Positions 45,401 to 52,585 of a DNA stretch of 64,000 nucleotides are shown here, in pieces. A program made the translations under genes and the position numbers. The notes beneath the pieces were generated by a model. The model had not been told where the DNA came from and did not search any database. It was given only the letters and a program-made list of their open reading frames with translations. Numbering within the stretch: position 1 is the first letter of the stretch; each line of letters opens with the position of its first letter. The stretch is from Metellina segmentata. Taxonomy: Eukaryota > Arthropoda > Arachnida > Araneae > Tetragnathidae. The stretch spans positions 95,799,172 to 95,863,171 of the forward strand of contig OX375874.1 of assembly GCA_947359465.1 (NCBI GenBank). The letters are read 5' to 3'.

Positions 45401-47948
45401 TTAAAAGAACTGTCACAGGCAATGCCGTGCTTGCCACGCAGTGGATAGTATTTGATATATTTCACAACTTGTTTGAATCAAATAACATGCGTCTTGTTCA
45501 TAGTTATATTTCATTTTCAAAATAAATAAATTTTATACAAAAAGGAAAATGAAATAAAATTTTCTTTAAATCAATTTATTCAACAAAAGTCAATTGATTT
45601 AAATTGGCATGACCTGAAAAATAGTAGCAAAATTTGTCTTTTAGTCACCTGTGGCAGCTCTGTTGTCATAACAGACGAAAATCTACTTTAAATCAAATTT
45701 ACTGGCACAAATTTTAGAATTTCCTTTCAAAAGATTGATTAATGTACATTGAATCTTAGTATTGGCAATAAATTCAAGTGTACCCTAGCTACCGGCACAC
45801 ACTTATATATTATTAAAGGGTATGATCTATATTTGACAGTGGCAAACTAGAAAATTATATGAAGGAAGCTTATATAGAATTTTTTGTAGCTTAATGTCTA
45901 TGGAAATATCAAGTTCAGAACATACTCTGGATGGATTTAGTGGAGTGTCAGTACCTGGATTAAATTCATTTGAATTTACTATCTGTGCAACGGTTCAATA
46001 TATATTTATGCGTAGTATGTATTTTATTTAACGTCACACTGGAGCAACACAACGGGCTATTGGTGATGGTCTGGGATCAATCCTTAAGGGAAAGACATGA
46101 GGACAACACCACGTAACTTAGAAACACGGTCAGATGAGTAGACTGGACTGGATAAATCACATATGGAGCACCTTCTGCAAGCAACTTATCTCCCAGTCAT
46201 AAGGTGTGGGTGTATATAAAGATAAATTGCATAATTTTATTGAGAAAATTTAAGAGAAAAATTAAATAAATTGGCTGGAAAAACAACATAAGAAAATCAG
46301 CTAGTCGAAGGTTAGATGGTGCCACCTCCGTCCGTGGAACCATCATCTCGTTTGGTCACCCTCCCAAGTGATGACTGCGTCCGGAGGTGCTTTACTTCGA
46401 TGATCCATCAGGCTGGTGCGCATTCACAGTGCCGCTGTTTGTTATTTATTGCAATGTAAGTAGATTAGATATAGGATTAAGCAGATGTAAAGAAAATTTT
46501 GATAGAGGATTTAAACCTATTGTATTTTAGTGATTCAATTAGGGGTCCAGTCGAGTCTTATAAAAGCTCAACCATTACGATTGACAACAGGGTTGTGATC
46601 CAGGATGGGATATTACAATTAAGTTTGTAATATCCCATCCTGTCCACCCATATTTAAGTTTGCATGGGGGAAATTAATTAGGAATTGAAGTTAAAGACAT
46701 CAGGATCCAAATGAAACCCCATACTGCATTGACATTTGGGTCTCTGCAAAAGGTCTGCAGGTGTTGTTGCAGGAAAGCACAAGGTCTTTTAATAGAGCTT
46801 TTGACCGATGGGTCATATGGAGGTAATGCTCTAAGTGCTTCATTTGGTACCTGAGGTATTTTTTTCGATGAACTTGGCCAAAATTTGCTGCAAGATTTCA
46901 GCTATGGGCGATATTTTTAGATCCGTATGTATGACTTCATTCTGGACAAAATAGGGAGCTCCTGTGTTAGTCTTCAATGTGCGGTTCTGGAAACTGCAAT
47001 ATTTTCCAATTTAATTTATTGGTATCTGCCCAAACGTTTCAGCCATAGGTTAACGTTGGCCGAATGATGGCTTTGTGGAGAAGCTTATTGTGAAGGGAGA
47101 GCCTGCTCCTTCAGGCCTCAAGTGAACAGATTCTACCTTTGGCAATAGCAGCATTACGTAATGTGCTCGTTCCAAACAGATGGGAAGATAACACCAACGT
47201 AAGGAAATTTAAAGCACCTGTTCCCTTTGTACACGAGTCTTTGGTCGGATGTTATATATATTATATATCTTCTCAAAAGAATAAAAAAATGACATTAGAT
47301 AAAAGATTTTTATCTCATCTTTACCTTCATGAATAAATCTGGAAAAATTCCACATTGTTATGTTTTAAAGTGAAATCCATCGAAAATATGTCTTCAAACA
47401 AAATAGAATGGGTTCTAATATGACAAAATACTTGGTACTAACAATAATAAGACCTAAAGAACCAAGGGTGTACAGAAAAAAAATCATTGATTTCTACGTT
47501 TTTGTTCAACATTTGTTCTTTTATGGAAGGTGACCAACTACCCTTTTCACTCGGATCTGATAGGCTAGGTTTCATTTAAAATAATTTCAAGCGAAACATA
47601 ATACATTTTCGATATTTTTTTATGGTAAGCGAATATTAAAAGACAGCTTTTATGTAGTTAAACTTAAAAATCGAAAACTTTAATCACATCTTTATGAAAC
47701 ACATGAAAATAATTAGAACTTCCGTGACCCACAGTATGTAAAACGAAGTGCTCTTATACAATACTTACATGATTTGTATCAATTTTGTTAAAAGATGATA
47801 AAGTGACCTGAGTTTCATGTTTAGGGTTTGGTAAAGTGATAAAGTCGTTTTCTTTGTCTAGCTGGAAATCATCGTTATTTATAAAAGGCGATAGAAATCG
47901 CAGTCGCTTAGCAGTCGATTGAGAACTTGGAGCAGCAGATCTTCTCAT
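12359..47948 (-). CDS. RAD54B: RAD54B, complete 23-exon gene
   Basis: SNF2/RAD54-family DNA-dependent ATPase that remodels RAD51 filaments and D-loops in homologous recombination in the nucleus. Exons in order: 47948-47769, 42184-41858, 40609-40588, 40125-40071, 38697-38610, 37456-37363, 32776-32661, 30754-30600, 27326-27279, 26375-26294, 26184-26104, 26024-25878, 25782-25671, 24592-24413, 23364-23165, 18910-18755, 18282-18156, 17423-17251, 17159-17046, 16956-16834, 16221-16166, 12977-12929 and 12430-12359. They total 2757 bases with all phases matching (918 residues). The start MRRSAAPS matches the vertebrate RAD54B N-terminus; the reading frame stays open upstream of this ATG but without another ATG. 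Helicase motifs: GLGKT (about residues 350-354), DEGH (451-454), LTGTPIQND (from 478), SSKAGGVG (729-736) and [11 protein letters not shown] (759-769). All catalytic residues are present. The short C-terminal 'NWKH' region and the terminal DDITFLF also match RAD54B. Introns hold many transposons, none in coding exons. Confidence 0.93.
12929..12977 (-). CDS. RAD54B: RAD54B exon 22
   Basis: 49 bases, [16 protein letters not shown], matching the MSQLKQWKHFSGD block near the RAD54B C-terminus. Acceptor tatttaag, donor gtaaaa. A longer open frame crosses it in the wrong phase. Confidence 0.72.
13635..16010 (+). mobile_element. hAT transposon, GTF2IRD2/ZBED-like, 8-bp TSD GTATAAAG
   Basis: Bounded by the perfect duplication GTATAAAG (13627-13634 and 16011-16018). 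The right terminus reversed is CAGGTAAGGGCAACC and the left is CATATATGGGCAACC, sharing GGGCAACC. It carries one damaged hAT transposase gene on the + strand and sits in RAD54B intron 21, antisense to the host gene. Without it the intron would be about 0.8 kb. Confidence 0.88.
14198..15812 (+). pseudogene. hAT transposase pseudogene (GTF2IRD2-like)
   Basis: The reading passes through '[20 protein letters not shown]', '[19 protein letters not shown]', '[12 protein letters not shown]', '[16 protein letters not shown]' and the C-terminal dimerisation block '[20 protein letters not shown]'. Breaks: an in-frame TGA after 'LAIFI' (probably CGA to TGA), a TAA with small deletions near 14962, a TAA after 'LRLWET' (CAA to TAA), and one extra A in an A-run near 15620. 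The N-terminal zinc finger region is weak or missing. Not functional. Confidence 0.85.
16166..16221 (-). CDS. RAD54B: RAD54B exon 21 (inferred linker exon)
   Basis: 56 bases, [18 protein letters not shown] plus two bases. Chosen because an exon with phase 0 at its start and phase 2 at its end is required between exons 20 and 22, and this one has a good acceptor (tttgttaag) and an acceptable donor (gtagca). The peptide has little clear family similarity. Confidence 0.45.
16834..16956 (-). CDS. RAD54B: RAD54B exon 20
   Basis: 41 codons, '[20 protein letters not shown]' followed by a divergent acidic/Ser tail. Matches NLFTLHESSDCVTHDLLDCEC. Donor gtaagt. Confidence 0.88.
17046..17159 (-). CDS. 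RAD54B: RAD54B exon 19
   Basis: 38 codons, '[20 protein letters not shown]' through 'LKFSLDELK', matching [17 protein letters not shown] and SVEELK. Donor gtgaaa. Confidence 0.92.
17251..17423 (-). CDS. RAD54B: RAD54B exon 18, motifs V and VI
   Basis: 173 bases, '[20 protein letters not shown]', '[20 protein letters not shown]' and 'FIYRLLTT'. The arginine finger Arg-x-x-Arg of motif VI is intact. Donor gtgagt. Confidence 0.94.
17520..18089. mobile_element. hAT MITE with GTGCACC repeats, 8-bp TSD CAATATAT
   Basis: The termini CAGGGCTCGAAATA and, reversed, CAGGCCTCGAAATA are flanked by the perfect duplication CAATATAT (17512-17519 and 18090-18097). Several GTGCAC words lie near both ends, probably subterminal transposase sites. 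There is no coding frame. It makes up most of RAD54B intron 17 (732 bases). Confidence 0.85.
18156..18282 (-). CDS. RAD54B: RAD54B exon 17
   Basis: 127 bases, '[20 protein letters not shown]' then '[17 protein letters not shown]'. Matches the RLDGQT..S.RQ.IV..FN block. Donor gtaagc. Confidence 0.9.
18755..18910 (-). CDS. RAD54B: RAD54B exon 16
   Basis: 52 codons, '[16 protein letters not shown]' and '[12 protein letters not shown]' (helicase lobe 2, motif IV). The preceding 4.25-kb intron holds four transposon families. Confidence 0.9.
19421..20863 (+). mobile_element. piggyBac-like element with TTAA target
   Basis: Inverted termini CCCATTAACGCCC and GGGCGTTAATGGG. TTAA lies just before (19417-19420) and TTGA, a one-base change, just after (20864-20867). 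Inside is a remnant of the transposase N-terminus. Three copies of AACGCCCAGCGTCCTCA followed by a TGAGGA palindrome arm lie at 19427 (+), 19800 (reverse) and 20707 (+). Confidence 0.8.
19941..20262 (+). pseudogene. piggyBac transposase N-terminal remnant
   Basis: [20 protein letters not shown] then '[20 protein letters not shown]', stopped by TGA and resumed in another frame as '[20 protein letters not shown]'. The LTDEED acidic block and 'AGT.EI' are typical of piggyBac-derived (PGBD) N-termini. The catalytic domain is absent. Confidence 0.6.
21232..21371 (-). pseudogene. Acidic reading frame, possibly a PGBD-type N-terminus
   Basis: On the - strand [20 protein letters not shown] then '[19 protein letters not shown]' and TAG. 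An acidic Ser-rich start like this occurs in piggyBac-type proteins, but nothing follows. It could be chance or part of a larger degraded element. Confidence 0.25.
21792..22966 (+). mobile_element. Helitron-like element
   Basis: 5' end TCTACTATTATAAAAGGAAG preceded by A; 3' end GCAGTGGCTAG followed by T, with CACGGGCAAC upstream. It contains the family words 'CAATCACCGGGGGGTAGCGA' and 'CCCACGAAAAGAACTGTCAC'. There is no Rep/helicase frame, so it is non-autonomous. It lies in RAD54B intron 15. Confidence 0.65.
23165..23364 (-). CDS. RAD54B: RAD54B exon 15
   Basis: 200 bases, '[20 protein letters not shown]' through '[15 protein letters not shown]', matching NVVFCRPGALQ and LKKLCNHPCLLFN. Donor gtaagt. 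Confidence 0.92.
24070..24245 (-). pseudogene. Tc1-like transposase C-terminal fragment
   Basis: On the - strand '[16 protein letters not shown]', then a stop, then '[15 protein letters not shown]', corresponding to the Tc1 C-terminal stretch after the third catalytic residue. Just upstream, the DNA for a [14 protein letters not shown] block is readable with frame damage. No inverted ends were found; it lies in RAD54B intron 14. Confidence 0.55.
24413..24592 (-). CDS. RAD54B: RAD54B exon 14
   Basis: 180 bases, '[20 protein letters not shown]' through '[18 protein letters not shown]', matching the FILRRTQEIINKYLPPK block between the two helicase lobes. Donor gtatgc. Confidence 0.92.
25671..25782 (-). 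CDS. RAD54B: RAD54B exon 13, motif III
   Basis: 112 bases, '[19 protein letters not shown]' then 'VDFVNPGAL'. Donor gtaaat. Confidence 0.93.
25878..26024 (-). CDS. RAD54B: RAD54B exon 12, DEGH box
   Basis: 49 codons including '[12 protein letters not shown]' and '[14 protein letters not shown]' (motif II). Donor gtaagt. Confidence 0.93.
26104..26184 (-). CDS. RAD54B: RAD54B exon 11
   Basis: 27 codons, '[20 protein letters not shown]', matching NWKKEFQKWLG. Flanked by short introns (109 and 79 bases). Donor gtacgt. Confidence 0.9.
26294..26375 (-). CDS. RAD54B: RAD54B exon 10
   Basis: 82 bases encoding '[16 protein letters not shown]' and '[10 protein letters not shown]', helicase motif Ia. 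Donor gtaaga. Confidence 0.9.
26454..27174 (+). mobile_element. Internally deleted mariner
   Basis: Ends TCAGGTTGGCAAATAACTTC and, reversed, TTGGGTTGGCAAATAAGTCC, with TA on both sides. The N-terminal part reads '[20 protein letters not shown]' then '[17 protein letters not shown]' (mariner helix-turn-helix region). The C-terminal part reads '[14 protein letters not shown]' then '[20 protein letters not shown]' (third catalytic Asp region). The middle with the first two Asp is lost. It fills most of RAD54B intron 9. Confidence 0.8.
27279..27326 (-). CDS. RAD54B: RAD54B exon 9, Walker A
   Basis: 48 bases encoding [15 protein letters not shown], helicase motif I. The Lys/Thr needed for ATP binding are present. 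Donor gtaaca. Confidence 0.9.
27850..30135 (+). mobile_element. Jockey/BS-like LINE ORF2 fragment, interrupted by a hAT
   Basis: The reverse transcriptase C-terminal part reads '[20 protein letters not shown]', '[20 protein letters not shown]' and '[18 protein letters not shown]'. The RNase H domain reads '[15 protein letters not shown]', 'FRSELIAID', 'LSDSLSSI' and '[17 protein letters not shown]'. A Cys/His tail, '[20 protein letters not shown]', ends with a stop near 30100. Stops, frameshifts and a 15-base C run (28337-28351) disable it. It is 5'-truncated and lies in RAD54B intron 8, antisense. Confidence 0.8.
28579..29318 (-). mobile_element. hAT element nested in the LINE, 8-bp TSD ATCTAAGA
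   Basis: Termini CAGGGATGGGCAAACTTTTT and, reversed, CAGGGATGGGCAAACTCCGG, flanked by the perfect ATCTAAGA duplication (28571-28578 and 29319-29326). Inside on the - strand (28961-28737) is a hAT C-terminal dimerisation piece, '[20 protein letters not shown]' then '[13 protein letters not shown]'. The catalytic part is missing. Confidence 0.9.
30600..30754 (-). CDS. RAD54B: RAD54B exon 8
   Basis: 155 bases encoding '[20 protein letters not shown]' and ending GVILA, the lead-in to the ATP-binding loop. Its acceptor lies only 53 bases from a mariner element (30808-31743). Donor gtaagt. Confidence 0.9.
30808..31743 (-). mobile_element. Degenerate mariner
   Basis: Ends TTGGGTCATCTGGAAAGTGC and, reversed, TTGGGTCATCTGGAAAGTTC, with TA on both sides. 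On the - strand the start reads '[20 protein letters not shown]' then '[20 protein letters not shown]', and the end reads '[20 protein letters not shown]' (third catalytic Asp). Frameshifts and an internal loss make it 936 bases against about 1.3 kb for an intact copy. It lies in RAD54B intron 7, close to exon 8. Confidence 0.85.
32661..32776 (-). CDS. RAD54B: RAD54B exon 7
   Basis: 116 bases. '[11 protein letters not shown]' matches the vertebrate RKCFSNPFK block and '[13 protein letters not shown]' matches NSLVMPRPDKNHQ. Acceptor aatcttag, donor gtgatt. Confidence 0.8.
33600..34180 (+). mobile_element. LINE RNase H / C-terminal fragment
   Basis: '[20 protein letters not shown]' (end of an RNase H domain), then after a frameshift '[20 protein letters not shown]' and '[20 protein letters not shown]', a Cys-x2-Cys ... 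His-x4-Cys tail. Typical of insect and arachnid non-LTR elements. Boundaries are approximate. It lies in RAD54B intron 6, antisense. Confidence 0.65.
34181..37362. other. RAD54B intron 6 remainder, no feature seen
   Basis: AT-rich intronic sequence. Open frames are short and low in complexity, and I see no repeat ends or conserved peptides. Confidence 0.5.
37363..37456 (-). CDS. RAD54B: RAD54B exon 6
   Basis: 94 bases, a Ser/Asn/Pro-rich linker ([20 protein letters not shown]...). It aligns only loosely to vertebrates, but borders and phase fit. Acceptor atttcag, donor gtatgt. Confidence 0.65.
37473..38180. repeat. Less AT-rich unassigned insert in RAD54B intron 5
   Basis: Base composition differs from the surrounding intron. 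A TATA-like run (TTTAAATAG near 37668), an AATAAA near 38046 and a start of TGTTATGTGC are compatible with a solo LTR, but I could not find matching ends or a target duplication. No protein is recognised. Confidence 0.3.
38610..38697 (-). CDS. RAD54B: RAD54B exon 5
   Basis: 88 bases encoding '[17 protein letters not shown]' and 'FYIGGKECE', matching the conserved RGIGYKFKELE block of the RAD54B N-terminal domain. Donor gtatgg. Confidence 0.85.
38698..40070. other. RAD54B intron 4, no feature seen
   Basis: AT-rich, no repeat termini and no coding signal. Confidence 0.5.
40071..40125 (-). CDS. RAD54B: RAD54B exon 4
   Basis: 55 bases encoding [18 protein letters not shown], equivalent to the 'LKNLEGK' region. 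Acceptor tctttcag, donor gtaagt, ends in phase 2. Confidence 0.8.
40588..40609 (-). CDS. RAD54B: RAD54B exon 3, 22-base micro-exon
   Basis: Encodes HKVWEGD plus one base; acceptor ctag, donor gtaagt. The matching block in human RAD54B is K-K-W-E-G-D, so this tiny exon is needed for a continuous protein. Confidence 0.75.
41858..42184 (-). CDS. RAD54B: RAD54B exon 2
   Basis: 109 codons, disordered Ser/Thr/Lys-rich N-terminal region ending in '[10 protein letters not shown]', which matches the conserved VWCK block of RAD54B. Donor gtagaa is chosen over a later GT because only it keeps phase with exon 3 and matches the family. Confidence 0.8.
42374..42857. mobile_element. Short TIR element (hAT-like MITE)
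   Basis: CAGAGATGCCAACT at the left and the same word reversed at the right end. Flanks TCTATATA and TATGTATA agree at 6 of 8 positions, so the duplication is imperfect. Inside there is no coding frame. The right end touches the start of a Helitron-like element. Confidence 0.55.
42852..43262 (+). mobile_element. Helitron-like element with 77-base tandem repeat
   Basis: Starts TCTCTGTATGTATATAAAAA after A, and ends CCCGAGCAATGCCGGGTTAT then TCAGCTAG before T, the classic Helitron hairpin and CTAG end. Near the 3' end a 77-base unit is repeated (43091 and 43168, both beginning GGAAAC). A different family from the GGCCACGCAGTGG copies. Confidence 0.6.
43263..44938. other. RAD54B intron 1, AT-rich stretch
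   Basis: No gene. The words GATTTAAATNAA near 43845 recur at 45585, 50200 and 55300 and probably mark old copies of one repeat family. No clear ends were seen. Confidence 0.4.
44939..45448 (+). mobile_element. Helitron-like element
   Basis: 5' end TCTCTACTATTATAAAAGGA; 3' end CTTGCCACGCAGTGGATAG followed by T. It contains 'GCAATCACCGGGGGTTGACG' and 'AAAAGAACTGTCACAGGCAA'. The 5' flanking base is T, not the expected A. Confidence 0.6.
46020..47200 (-). mobile_element. 5'-truncated LINE (reverse transcriptase end and 3' UTR)
   Basis: On the - strand near 47100-47030, '[20 protein letters not shown]' then 'YG' and a stop, then 'NVWADT', the usual end of a Jockey/R1-type reverse transcriptase. 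Further stops and shifts follow to about 46735. The 3' end reads GTGACGTTAAATAAAATACA, a tail common in arthropod LINEs. It lies in RAD54B intron 1. Confidence 0.6.
47769..47948 (-). CDS. RAD54B: RAD54B exon 1 (start codon)
   Basis: 60 codons beginning [11 protein letters not shown], donor gtaagt. The frame can be extended upstream only to a TTG, so the ATG at 47948 is chosen because RAD54B proteins begin this way. Basic and Ser-rich, a likely disordered partner-binding tail. Confidence 0.85.
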
Positions 47949-48700
47949 TTTTAATAAACGAATCAACTTTGATTAAAAAATTGCATACTTAAATTACGTA
48001 GAACAATGAATATCAAAGTATCAAACATTGTGTTGAGAATAGTAATGATAAAAATACTTAATTTAAAAGAAACGAAGAAATAGAAGAAATCAAAACCGCG
48101 GGTTTTGTAACTTCCGAAAAAAGTTTACAAATGCCACCGTAATTATTGTAAGCTAAATTTATAAGAAAAACCCTGAAAGTTACTAAAGAATAGTGAAAAA
48201 TGTTCATTTTCCAACTGGAAATTAATAAACTTTCTAGAAAATTTTTAATGCAGCAATATCTATATTTGATGAGTGTAATCGTGTTATGAAAAAAATTAAC
48301 ATTTCCCATTTGTGTTTTTACTTATTTCATCGATATATCGTATGAAAAGATTAATCGATTAAGATTCTGGCAGCTGTGTTTACTTTTCTTCGACTGAATC
48401 CGCTGTCAAAAGTATAATAATACGTGTCAGATTACATAAAACCGAAGCTTTTGAAATTCATTCTCTTTCACGGCATCTGTAAAAACGCTTTATCTTAATA
48501 GTACAGCTGATTGGGCACAACCGCACGAGCGGTGTTTAAAATGCCGGTGATCGGTAAACAAAAGCAAACAAGTATTGCATTGACTCATACTTTTAAAATT
48601 TAAATTGCTTTCGTCCCAACTATTGTTTACTGAAGTTATTCCTTTAATCGCTTGTAAGTAAATACGCACATTTAATTACTTTGTTAAACATCAATTACTA
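47949..48700. promoter_or_regulatory. RAD54B 5' flank, likely promoter region
   Basis: The stretch 48350-48650 is less AT-rich than its surroundings and contains several CG dinucleotides (for example CCGCACGAGCGG near 48521). It lies upstream of the RAD54B start on the - strand. On the + strand a good donor (CGCTT|gtaagt at 48654) could end a non-coding first exon of a divergent gene. No transcription start can be fixed. Confidence 0.35.
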
Positions 48701-50341
48701 TATTTTAAATTTTATGAATTTTTTATGCACGTTTCTAAACCTGATCATGTTTATACAGTTTAATTTCCACTCACTGTTGTTTATAAAGTAGATTTTCAAA
48801 AACTTTGAATGTTTAATATGCATTTATTAAGTGCATTTTTCCGCGATCGCTGTAATTTTAGTGGAATTCTGCATACCCTTTTCCATATCTTTAATGTAGT
48901 TAAATTCAAAAAATTTGTTTTTCATTGCATGCAAAATGAGTTGTATGGTCATCCCTCTAATTTCCCTTTTTCTTCTTTTTTTTTTTTTTTAATATTTTAT
49001 TATCTGTCGATTTAAATTCAAATTTCAAGATATCTCACCTTTTAAGTACCTAATGCATGAATATTTATTTTACTTCTGGTCTCAATTGTACATTTTGGTA
49101 TATTGAACTTTATTGAAACATAATTGTAAAAATCATAAGCCCTAATATATGTAAAAGCTTTGTTTTGATGGTTTTTTAAATTTTTTATTAGAAGTTAATG
49201 ATTTTTCAATCATGGAAATTGAAAATTTTGACTTGCATGCAGATCACTCATATGTATGTGAATGTCTCATATGTGTGTACACTCCTCAAATGCAAGTTTT
49301 ACTTTTAAAACATTTAAAAGTCAAACTTTTTTTTATGAATGCTTCTTTTTACAACCTCAAAATAATTTATGAGCAAAAAATTAATGTTCAATTTCTCAAA
49401 AATATTTAATATTTCCATAAGGAAACTAAGCTTTAACAGTACTAAAAATTTTACTATTTTGATTTGCTTGGCAATACTAAAATTTTGCTCAAATATATGG
49501 AAACTTATTTCACCCAAATTTGTGATGATTTATTATTGCACTCTCTTTTGCATTTTTTATGATGTACTCCCATTTTTCAGACATTTTAAGGCAGTTAATT
49601 ATTTTCTATAAATTATTTGACATATTTTGATAGTATCACTCAATGTTTGGATGATGAAATACACATCTGGACAAATAAAATAAACTTTCATTTGTGATGG
49701 TGAGCTGAGATACCTTCTCATTGCAAATGTGTAGTACCTAAAATTTGCTAATAGCATGCCCAAAACTGTAGATCACTTTGCTGTCATGGATGTTGTCCAT
49801 TAAGCACCATGAAGATAAATACATTTTCTTGACTTATTCTATGTATTATAATATGCTAATGGACTGAAATCTAATTTATAGCTTAAAAATCAAAAATTAA
49901 TACCTAACCTTACACCATGAGAAAGTTTTTCGCAATCATTTTTTTATCTTAACGTATCTCACATATTAATATGAAAAAATTTATTCTTGTAAATTGTCTT
50001 CAAATTGAAGACCTTGTAATTGTGTCTCAAATTTGCTTATTACTTCTTGTCAAGTTCTGATATATTCAGCCCTACTTTCATTTTTTTTCATCTTCTATTA
50101 CCATGTTGATAAATTTATCAGGGTATGCCAAATTTAAATCTGCTTGTTTTAAGTTGCAATTTTAATCATAACATCAATTTTTGTTATTAAAAAAATCATG
50201 ATTTAAATCAATTTAAAGTTTTTTTTTCTTCCCTTAAGGTAATAATGAAAATAAAATAATCTGGGCAAAATGCATGATACACACAAACTAGTTAAAACAT
50301 TTGCTTCTACTCAGAAACTCCCCAAGAATTACCCTTTTCAG
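48701..50341. other. No confident feature
   Basis: AT-rich. Short open frames exist (for example MEIENFDLHADHSY at 49212 on +), but none has a recognisable family signature. Confidence 0.4.
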
Positions 50342-50485
50342 AACTGATAATAACTGGTTTCCCTACTTTAAAGGCACTAAAGATAATTGTATTGATTTGG
50401 GATGCTGTGATGCCAATATAGAGGAATTATTTGCTTGTTGTATAAATGCTTTGTAACTCTTTATTTTGTTTATACATATAAATCA

Positions 50486-51470
50486 CTAGCCACAACATGG
50501 TTAGCATGGCGTTGCCCATGACAGCTCTTTTCGTGGGGTCAGGTGTGACCACTGCTAGCTAACCCTCGGTGATTACTACGAATTCCCATTTGGGAATCCG
50601 TATACATTTTTATACATTTCCCAAACGAATTCCCTCCCCAACACCTCCAGCAACGCTGTGAGAGAAAGATGGCCTCGTCATTGTCAAATGCAGCCAAATT
50701 TGAACTGAGAAGAGATCCAATCGGCGTGTTGTCACAAGCTCTTGTGAAAATATATATATATTCAATTGAAAAATTGTTTATTAAAAAAAAAATGTATAAG
50801 GTATCGATCTAATGTAAAATTGTTGTTGCCTGTGACAGTTCTCTTCATGGGGTCAGGTGTGACCACTACTCACTAATGCTCACCAACCCTGGTGATTGCT
50901 ATGCATTATCTCTTGCAAAAATATAAAAGGTATTCAATTGAAAAGTTATTTTTTAAAAGAAAATCAAATGTATTAGGTATTGTTTTAATATAAAATTTTC
51001 TGCAGATTTCAAATCCATTGAAATTTTTATTCTATCTTTAACGATTGCTGAGATTAAAAAAAAAAGCAATGAACTACGCCAGTCATAACTGTTTATTGGT
51101 TTAATTCACTCGAATCCGCTGCCCAGGAAATCAAAATGAATGAATTTTGAATCAAACGAAGGTCAAATTCTTCGAGGCGGTGCAATTCGTATTGGGAAAA
51201 ATATAAAAGTTATAATTTAAAAATTATTTATTTAAGGAAAATCATATTTTTAGGTATCTATCTAATGCAAAACTTTCCTCAGATTTCAGATCCATTAAAA
51301 TATTTACTCTATCTTAAAATATCTAGGAGATAGAAAAATGAACTACATAACTCTAGTTAAAACTGTTCATTATTTGTTTTAATTGTCTGCTGGAATCGTT
51401 GCTCAGAAATAAAACGGAAAAATAAATTTAGAAACTATATATATACTGTATAACTGCCTATACTGTTGCC
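50486..51470 (-). mobile_element. Helitron-like element, reverse orientation
   Basis: On the - strand it ends ATGTTGTGGCTAG before T, preceded by ATGGGCAACGCCATG, the family hairpin. A second family core ('GACAGTTCTCTTCATGGGGT') at 50835 suggests two joined copies. The right (5') limit is approximate. Confidence 0.55.
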
Positions 51471-52585
51471 GTTTTAAGGAAACCGTATAGGCAGTTACGT
51501 TTAAATTCTAAACTTTCACGCGGTATTTTAAAAGTAATAGTATTAAGCTACAGATATGATATGACAGTTTTAGTTTTGTGTCGGAAATTACGATCTAAAA
51601 GTTCTGAAAATTGTATGGCCAACTTTTAATTGCATTGACTTTATTTATTAACCAATTTAAAAAAATAATTGTACCATAAAAAAGAGTACAATCTAAGGTA
51701 TTTAGTAATGTTTTCAAATTTAAAAAATAATAGTTATGAGCTGTAGATATGACAGTTAACAAAAAATAACGAAAATGTTCCAATATTCCGAAATTTGTGT
51801 GACTAACTTTTGATCGCATTGAATATATTTATTAACCAATTTCAAAAATATTTGTACCGTAGGAAAGAATACATCCGAAAATTTCCCACTATGTGTTCAA
51901 ATTTAAAAAATGGTAGTAATAAGATATAGATATGACAGTTTTAACAAAAAAGTTATGAAAATGTCCCGATTTTTCTCGAATTTCAAAAACATATCAGGAA
52001 CCAGTTTGAAATTTCTAAAAAAACTCGACGAGCTGCAAAAATTTACGTTTAGAGGTACTCCGTAAAAGAAACTCACGGCTGAAGACTGAAAATGTGTGTG
52101 TTTTGCTCACTCGCGGTAGAAATTTCGCTCTTTCAACTTTGACACTTAATAAACTTTAAACTTATAGCCGCATCGGAAAAAAAATCTTCTTCGTCGTGTT
52201 GTCTGTACAATTTTGAACAAACCATGTCAATTTGGTAATTTTCTAATCCGTACTTTCTCGGTAAACCGTCTAAGAATACAGCGAAAAATGCGAGTTCTCA
52301 ATCCTGCGGCGTTGGCGGCGGTAACATTTTTTTTTATTGTAGAGAGATTTCTCCCTTTTACAAAAAAAGATAAATCTGAAAACTGCTAAAAATCCAACTG
52401 ATATACTTTTTGTATGCTTTTGTTTCGTTTGCTTTCTGTTACCTACAAATCTTGTGATTCCTTTGTAACTTGAACCCGGATGTTCAACCACTCGAAACAG
52501 CAACTTTACGACCCTTTCTTATTCCAGATATCAAAGCAATATTCAGGAAAAATCGAACTTGATTTTTTTACTACTTGTTAGTGCA

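Noticed and set aside
47948..47966. RAD54B start moved six codons upstream
   Set aside because: The upstream codon is TTG; the ATG at 47948 gives the family N-terminus MRRSAAPS.
50342..50452. Confident call of a coding exon
   Set aside because: Two reading frames are open and no family is recognised, so it is kept only as a finding.
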